Part shown: one piece after another, positions 7,373-10,800 of the stretch
Layout: each line of letters opens with the position of its first letter
Numbering within the stretch: the first letter of the stretch is position 1
DNA from: CAIWAH01 sp043755815
GTDB taxonomy: Bacteria > Verrucomicrobiota > Verrucomicrobiia > Limisphaerales > UBA9464
NCBI GenBank assembly: GCA_043755815.1
Contig: JAYUSF010000314.1
Location: forward strand, 1 to 10,800
DNA length: 10,800 bases
Reading direction: 5' to 3'
Translations under genes and position numbers: made by a program
The notes under the pieces: model-generated
What the model saw: only the letters and a program-made list of their open reading frames with translations
Told to the model about the DNA's origin: nothing
Database searches by the model: none

Positions 7373-7386
7373 GTTAGCGTTCGCCC

Positions 7387-8256
7387 GTGGATGTGCCCGG
7401 ACCCACCAGCGGTAGCAGGCTCACCGAAGCCCAACTTCGGGCCCTGCTGACGTTGCTGGGAGACGAAGACCCGGCGGTTTCGCAGCTTGCCCGGCGTAAC
7501 ATTGAGGATGCCGGAGGCGCCGGGATCAGTTTCCTGCGCCGCCATAAAGTTCACGCCGATCCCGACGTGCGCCGGCGCATCCGCGAAGCGCTGCATGACC
7601 ATGATGCCGGCCGGTTCGACACCGAATTTGCGGCCTACATCCTGACGCACGGCGAACATTTTGACCTGGAGGACGCCGTGTGGCTGTTCACGCTGACGAC
7701 CCATCCCGAGACCAACGTGATCGCCTTCCGCGCCCAGTTGGACGATTGGGCGGGGGAAATCCGGGAGCGCCTGAAACGGGCCGCTTCCGGGGAGACGGCC
7801 TTGTCGGCCATCAACGAGGTCCTGTTTGGGCAGCTCGGCTTCAGGGGCAACGAGGACGACTATTACAATCCGGCCAACAGCTTCCTGAACCAAGTGATGG
7901 ACCGGCGCCTCGGCATCCCGATTTCCCTCAGCCTGCTTTACATGTTCATCGCCCGCCGGGTGGGCTTGCCGATCGTCGGCATCGGGATGCCGGGACATTT
8001 CCTCACCCGTTACCAGACCCCGACCGACGAGTTCTACATCGACGCGTTTCACGGCGGCCAACTGCTCAGCCGGATCGACTGCAAGAAGCGGCTGGTGAAC
8101 CTCGCCGTGGATTACGACGAGCGGCACCTCGCCCCGATCACCCCGCGCCGCATCCTCCAGCGCCTCATCGCCAACCTGCACCTGATCCACAAGGAGAAGC
8201 GCCATCGCCGGGAAGCGGAACGGCTCGAGCGGTATCTCGTGGCGCTGGCCCGCTGA
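7387..8256 (+). CDS. SirB1-family transglutaminase-like protein with HEAT-like N-terminus
   Basis: A 289-residue cytoplasmic-looking protein with no signal peptide. The core (about 140-240) matches the SirB1/YchA family: INEVLFGQLGFRGNEDDYYNPANSFLNQVMDRRLGIPISLSLLYMFIARRVGLPIVGIGMPGHFLTRY, then an FYIDAFHGG segment and LLSRIDCKKRL. The C-terminal part (about 245-285) is helical, as in family members with a TPR-like tail. Residues 13-75 contain two helical stretches of HEAT-like character (LGDEDPAVSQLARRNIEDAG; HADPDVRRRIREALHD), an extension I do not associate with the E. coli protein. The biochemical role of the family is unsettled; a protease or transglutaminase-like fold is inferred, and no activity can be claimed. 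The start is a GTG at 7387; a GTG two codons later is an alternative, and there is no clear ribosome-binding site. mcsA follows after 66 bases. Confidence 0.85.
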   Translation: MDVPGPTSGSRLTEAQLRALLTLLGDEDPAVSQLARRNIEDAGGAGISFLRRHKVHADPDVRRRIREALHDHDAGRFDTEFAAYILTHGEHFDLEDAVWLFTLTTHPETNVIAFRAQLDDWAGEIRERLKRAASGETALSAINEVLFGQLGFRGNEDDYYNPANSFLNQVMDRRLGIPISLSLLYMFIARRVGLPIVGIGMPGHFLTRYQTPTDEFYIDAFHGGQLLSRIDCKKRLVNLAVDYDERHLAPITPRRILQRLIANLHLIHKEKRHRREAERLERYLVALAR

Positions 8257-8322
8257 CGGCCTTCCGATGCCGGCCCACCTTGACTTGGGGGTGAACGGTG
8301 CGGACCTTGGGACTGCTTCAGT

Positions 8323-8829
8323 ATGCAATGCCAAGTCTGCAAAAAGTCCCCGGCCACGGTCCACTTGACCCAGATCATCGAGAATCAGGTCAAGAAGGTG
8401 GACCTCTGTGAAGTGTGCGCGAAGGAGAAGGGTGTGAACGATCCCACCGGGTTCTCGCTGGCGGACCTGCTGCTCGGGCTGGGGGCGTCGCAAAAGATGG
8501 AGGAGGCGACCACCGCGACCGGCGCCGAGGTCGTCTGCCGCAACTGCGGCTTCACCCAGGCCGACTTCAAGAAGACCGGGCGTCTGGGCTGCTCCGAGTG
8601 CTACGACGTCTTCGCCGACGGCCTGGATGCCCTGCTCAAGGGCATGCACAAGGGCACGCAGCACAAGGGCAAAGTGCCGCCGGCAGTGCGGCGCACCGTG
8701 AGTCACGAGGCCCGGCTTGCCAAACTCGAAACGGCGCTGAAGGCCGCCGTGGCGAAGGAGGATTTCGAAACCGCTGCCGGCCTGCGCGACGAGATCAAAC
8801 AGGCGAAGAAGGCCACCCAGGAGGCCTGA
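8323..8829 (+). CDS. mcsA: McsA-type zinc-finger activator of protein-arginine kinase
   Basis: A 168-residue adaptor that in Bacillus binds and activates McsB. Four CXXC pairs are present as two likely zinc sites: C3/C6 with C29/C32, and C72/C75 with C90/C93. A UVR-type helical hairpin occupies about residues 131-163 (RLAKLETALKAAVAKEDFETAAGLRDEIKQ). This CXXC x4 plus UVR layout and the length are those of McsA. The ATG at 8323 is chosen because MQCQVC is the standard family N-terminus; a GGGA about 12 bases upstream is at best a weak ribosome-binding site. It precedes mcsB by 25 bases and is very probably cotranscribed with it, and perhaps with the SirB1-like gene. In Bacillus the pair sits in the ctsR-mcsA-mcsB-clpC operon; neither ctsR nor clpC is present here. 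Confidence 0.93.
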   Translation: MQCQVCKKSPATVHLTQIIENQVKKVDLCEVCAKEKGVNDPTGFSLADLLLGLGASQKMEEATTATGAEVVCRNCGFTQADFKKTGRLGCSECYDVFADGLDALLKGMHKGTQHKGKVPPAVRRTVSHEARLAKLETALKAAVAKEDFETAAGLRDEIKQAKKATQEA

Positions 8830-8854
8830 CGGCACCGCCCCCATTGAATTGCCT

Positions 8855-9949
8855 ATGAACGTCCTCGATTTCCTCAGCTCGCCCGGCGAAGCCTGCAAAC
8901 GCTCCGGCCCGCACGACAAGATCGTCCTGTCGTCCCGGGTCCGGCTCGCCCGCAACCTCAAGGGGGTTCCGTTTCCCGGCCACGCCAAAAAGGCCGACCG
9001 CCTCAAGTCACTGGAAACCCTCCTGCCCGCCTTGGCCGGGGTGCCGCCGATGGGGCCGAAGCCGCTGGCCGAGGCCATGGAGAAGTTCTCCGCGCAGGAC
9101 AAGCAGTTGCTGGTGGAGCGGCACCTGATCAGCCGCGAGCACGCCGCCAAGGGCGCCGGCAGCGGCCTGGTCCTGAACGCCGAGGAAAGCTTTTCGGTGA
9201 TGGTCAACGAAGAGGACCACCTCCGCATGCAGGCGCTCCGGCCGGGCCTCCAGCTCAAGCAGGCCTGGCTCGCGCTCGACGCCCTCGACACGGCGTTGCA
9301 GGAACGGGTCGAATTCGCGTTCAGCCAGCAATACGGCTTCCTCACCGCCTGCCCGACCAACCTCGGCACGGGTATCCGCGTCAGTGCCATGCTGCACCTG
9401 CCCGGCCTCGTCCTCGCGGAGCAGATCAACCAGATCATCCAGGCGGTGAACAAGCTCGGCCTCGCCGTGCGGGGCCTCTATGGCGAGGGCACCGAGGCGT
9501 TGGGCAACATCTTCCAGGTGTCCAACCAGCAGACGCTGGGTGAAGCCGAGAGTGAGATCGTCGAACGGCTCAACAAGGTGCTGCTCCAGATCATCGAACA
9601 TGAGGAGACCGCCCGCCTCTCCCAGATCGAGAAGAAGCCCAAGGTGCTGCTCAACCACGTGGGCCGCGCCTACGGCATCCTGGCCAACGCCCACAGCATC
9701 TCGTCCAAGGAGACCATGAACCTGCTGAGCCTGCTCCGGCTCGGCGTGGACCTTAATGTCTTTGGCAACCTGCCGCGCGCCCTGGTGGACGAACTCTTCC
9801 TGCTCAGCCAACCGGCGCACCTGCAACTGCGCGTGCCCGACAAGCTGGACGCGGAACAGCGCGACGCGCTCCGGGCCGACATGCTCCGCGAACGGCTGCG
9901 TTCGATTCAGCCGCCGGACGGCAGCCGGTTGGGAGCAAAGGCGGAATAG
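8855..9949 (+). CDS. mcsB: Protein-arginine kinase McsB
   Basis: A phosphagen-kinase-fold enzyme that phosphorylates arginine residues on proteins, marking them for ClpCP degradation in Firmicutes. From the ATG at 8855 it is 364 residues; a TTG two codons upstream (8849) is possible but less likely. Motifs in order are IVLSSRVRLARNL (23-35, nucleotide-binding arginines), VMVNEEDHLRMQ (115-126, NEED-type active-site loop), FLTACPTNLGTGIRVSAMLHLPGL (162-185) and GLYGEGTEALGNIFQVSNQ (207-225). RDALRA at 336-341 matches the RDXXRA signature that separates McsB from metabolic phosphagen kinases and belongs to the phosphoarginine allosteric site. All key segments are intact. AGGAGG occurs at 8819-8824 but is 30 bases from the ATG, too far for a normal ribosome-binding site. 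Confidence 0.97.
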   Translation: MNVLDFLSSPGEACKRSGPHDKIVLSSRVRLARNLKGVPFPGHAKKADRLKSLETLLPALAGVPPMGPKPLAEAMEKFSAQDKQLLVERHLISREHAAKGAGSGLVLNAEESFSVMVNEEDHLRMQALRPGLQLKQAWLALDALDTALQERVEFAFSQQYGFLTACPTNLGTGIRVSAMLHLPGLVLAEQINQIIQAVNKLGLAVRGLYGEGTEALGNIFQVSNQQTLGEAESEIVERLNKVLLQIIEHEETARLSQIEKKPKVLLNHVGRAYGILANAHSISSKETMNLLSLLRLGVDLNVFGNLPRALVDELFLLSQPAHLQLRVPDKLDAEQRDALRADMLRERLRSIQPPDGSRLGAKAE

Positions 9950-10046
9950 CGCGGACGGAACGCCGGGCGATTCGGCGTCCATGGAATGTTTCCCGCCTCG
10001 CCCAAGGTTGCCTCGCGGGCGGTCGTCGCCTATTCCTTCCCGACTT

Positions 10047-10800
10047 ATGGCCGTTGCCGCTGCTGATACGCGCATTCCTGTCACCGTGCTCACCGGGTTT
10101 CTCGGGGCGGGGAAGACCACGTTGCTCAACCGCATCCTGACCGAGAAACATGGGAAGCGCATTGCCGTCATCGAAAACGAGTTCGGCGAGATTGGCATCG
10201 ACAACGAGCTCGTCATCCAGGCCGACGAGGAGATCTTCGAGATGAACAACGGGTGCATCTGCTGCACCGTCCGCGGCGACCTTATCCGCATCCTCGGCCA
10301 GCTCCTCAAGCGCCGGGACAAGTTCGACTACATCCTGGTCGAGACCACCGGCCTCGCCGATCCGGGTCCGGTGGCGCAGACGTTTTTCAGCGATGAGGAG
10401 ATGAAGGAGTCGTTCCGCCTCGATGGCATCGTCACGCTGGTCGACGCCAAGCACATTTCCCTGCACCTCGACGACGCACCGGAAGCCAAGGAGCAGATCG
10501 CCTTTGCTGACCGCATCCTGCTGAACAAGTGCGACCTCGTGGACGCCGGTTCGCTGACCGAGCTCGAACACCGCATCCATCACATCAATGCGGTGGCGCA
10601 GGTGTTCCGCACGACCCGCGCCGACCTGGCGGTGGATCAGGTGATCAACATCCACGCGTTCGACCTCGACCATAAGCTGACGCTGGACGGCGATTTCCTC
10701 GAAAAAGAGCTGCCGTTCGAGTGGTCCGGCGCCTACCACCTCGACGCCGGTGAGCACACCCTTCGCCTTGAGGCTGGTCCTGACCCGATGATGGGCGTTG
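10047..10800 (+). CDS. CobW/COG0523-family G3E GTPase, 3'-truncated by the window edge
   Basis: The frame is open from the ATG at 10047 to the end of the window (251 complete codons). It is a G3E P-loop GTPase of the CobW/YjiA/ZigA group, cytoplasmic proteins that deliver metals, usually zinc or cobalt, to client proteins. Seen directly are the Walker A GFLGAGKTT (17-25), ENEFGEIGID (43-52), the metal-binding CXCC motif in NGCICC (C70, C72, C73), Walker B/switch ETTGLADP (99-106) and the guanine-specificity NKCD (160-163). Residues 221-251 (ELPFEWSGAYHLDAGEHTL...) begin the C-terminal domain, which resembles the EWAGLF-type variant of the family rather than classical cobalamin-pathway CobW. 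The stop is not visible. It lies 97 bases after mcsB with no clear ribosome-binding site; cotranscription is uncertain. Metal and client cannot be assigned; no Zur-like site was recognised upstream. Confidence 0.93.
   Translation, partial: MAVAAADTRIPVTVLTGFLGAGKTTLLNRILTEKHGKRIAVIENEFGEIGIDNELVIQADEEIFEMNNGCICCTVRGDLIRILGQLLKRRDKFDYILVETTGLADPGPVAQTFFSDEEMKESFRLDGIVTLVDAKHISLHLDDAPEAKEQIAFADRILLNKCDLVDAGSLTELEHRIHHINAVAQVFRTTRADLAVDQVINIHAFDLDHKLTLDGDFLEKELPFEWSGAYHLDAGEHTLRLEAGPDPMMGV

Noticed and set aside
7342..9453. Long open frame on the - strand (703 codons) across the SirB1-like, mcsA and mcsB genes
   Set aside because: It covers three well-supported genes on the other strand and shows no domain of its own.
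9957..9980. Hairpin after mcsB (6-bp stem, 9960-9965 with 9973-9978) as a terminator
   Set aside because: The stem is short, has a 7-base loop and no T tract; chance pairing is likely in this composition.

Overview
This is a high-GC (mostly about 63-66% where counted) segment of housekeeping genes from what is probably a free-living Gram-negative bacterium. A TonB-dependent outer-membrane receptor shows that there is an outer membrane. The adjacent mcsA-mcsB pair (protein-arginine kinase), a CtpA-type protease, a SirB1-family protein and palindromic repeats of a style I associate with Verrucomicrobia suggest the PVC superphylum, perhaps Verrucomicrobiota. That placement is inference from gene content and style, not a database match.

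Layout: (1) 2-2161 (+) is the C-terminal three quarters of valyl-tRNA synthetase, whose start lies outside the window. (2) 2210-4252 (-) is a TonB-dependent receptor, convergent with valS. (3) 4496-7181 (-) is a compact three-gene cluster, read ctpA, then a small membrane protein, then tsaD. (4) 7387-8256 (+) is a SirB1/transglutaminase-like protein diverging from ctpA. (5) 8323-8829 and 8855-9949 (+) are mcsA and mcsB. (6) 10047-10800 (+) is a CobW-family GTPase/metallochaperone that runs off the right edge. No stretch longer than 300 bases lacks a gene. The gene-free gaps are 2162-2209, 4253-4495, 7182-7386, 8257-8322 and 9950-10046, and I see no RNA gene, CRISPR array or transposase in them.

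Functionally the window covers translation fidelity (ValRS; TsaD for tRNA t6A37), envelope proteolysis (CtpA), protein quality control through arginine phosphorylation (McsA/McsB), outer-membrane uptake (TonB receptor) and metal handling (CobW). Apart from the three-gene minus-strand cluster and mcsA-mcsB, the genes do not obviously form one system.

The most unusual content is inside valS. The coding sequence carries, in frame, five tandem short hairpins (1056-1184) with near-identical tetraloops and an orientation switch. It also carries a separate 65-base palindromic element (1404-1468). Both fall at loops of the anticodon-binding domain. A third, lower-GC, family-atypical segment lies at about 310-590. 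The palindromes look like REP/MITE-type elements tolerated as extra peptide in an essential enzyme.
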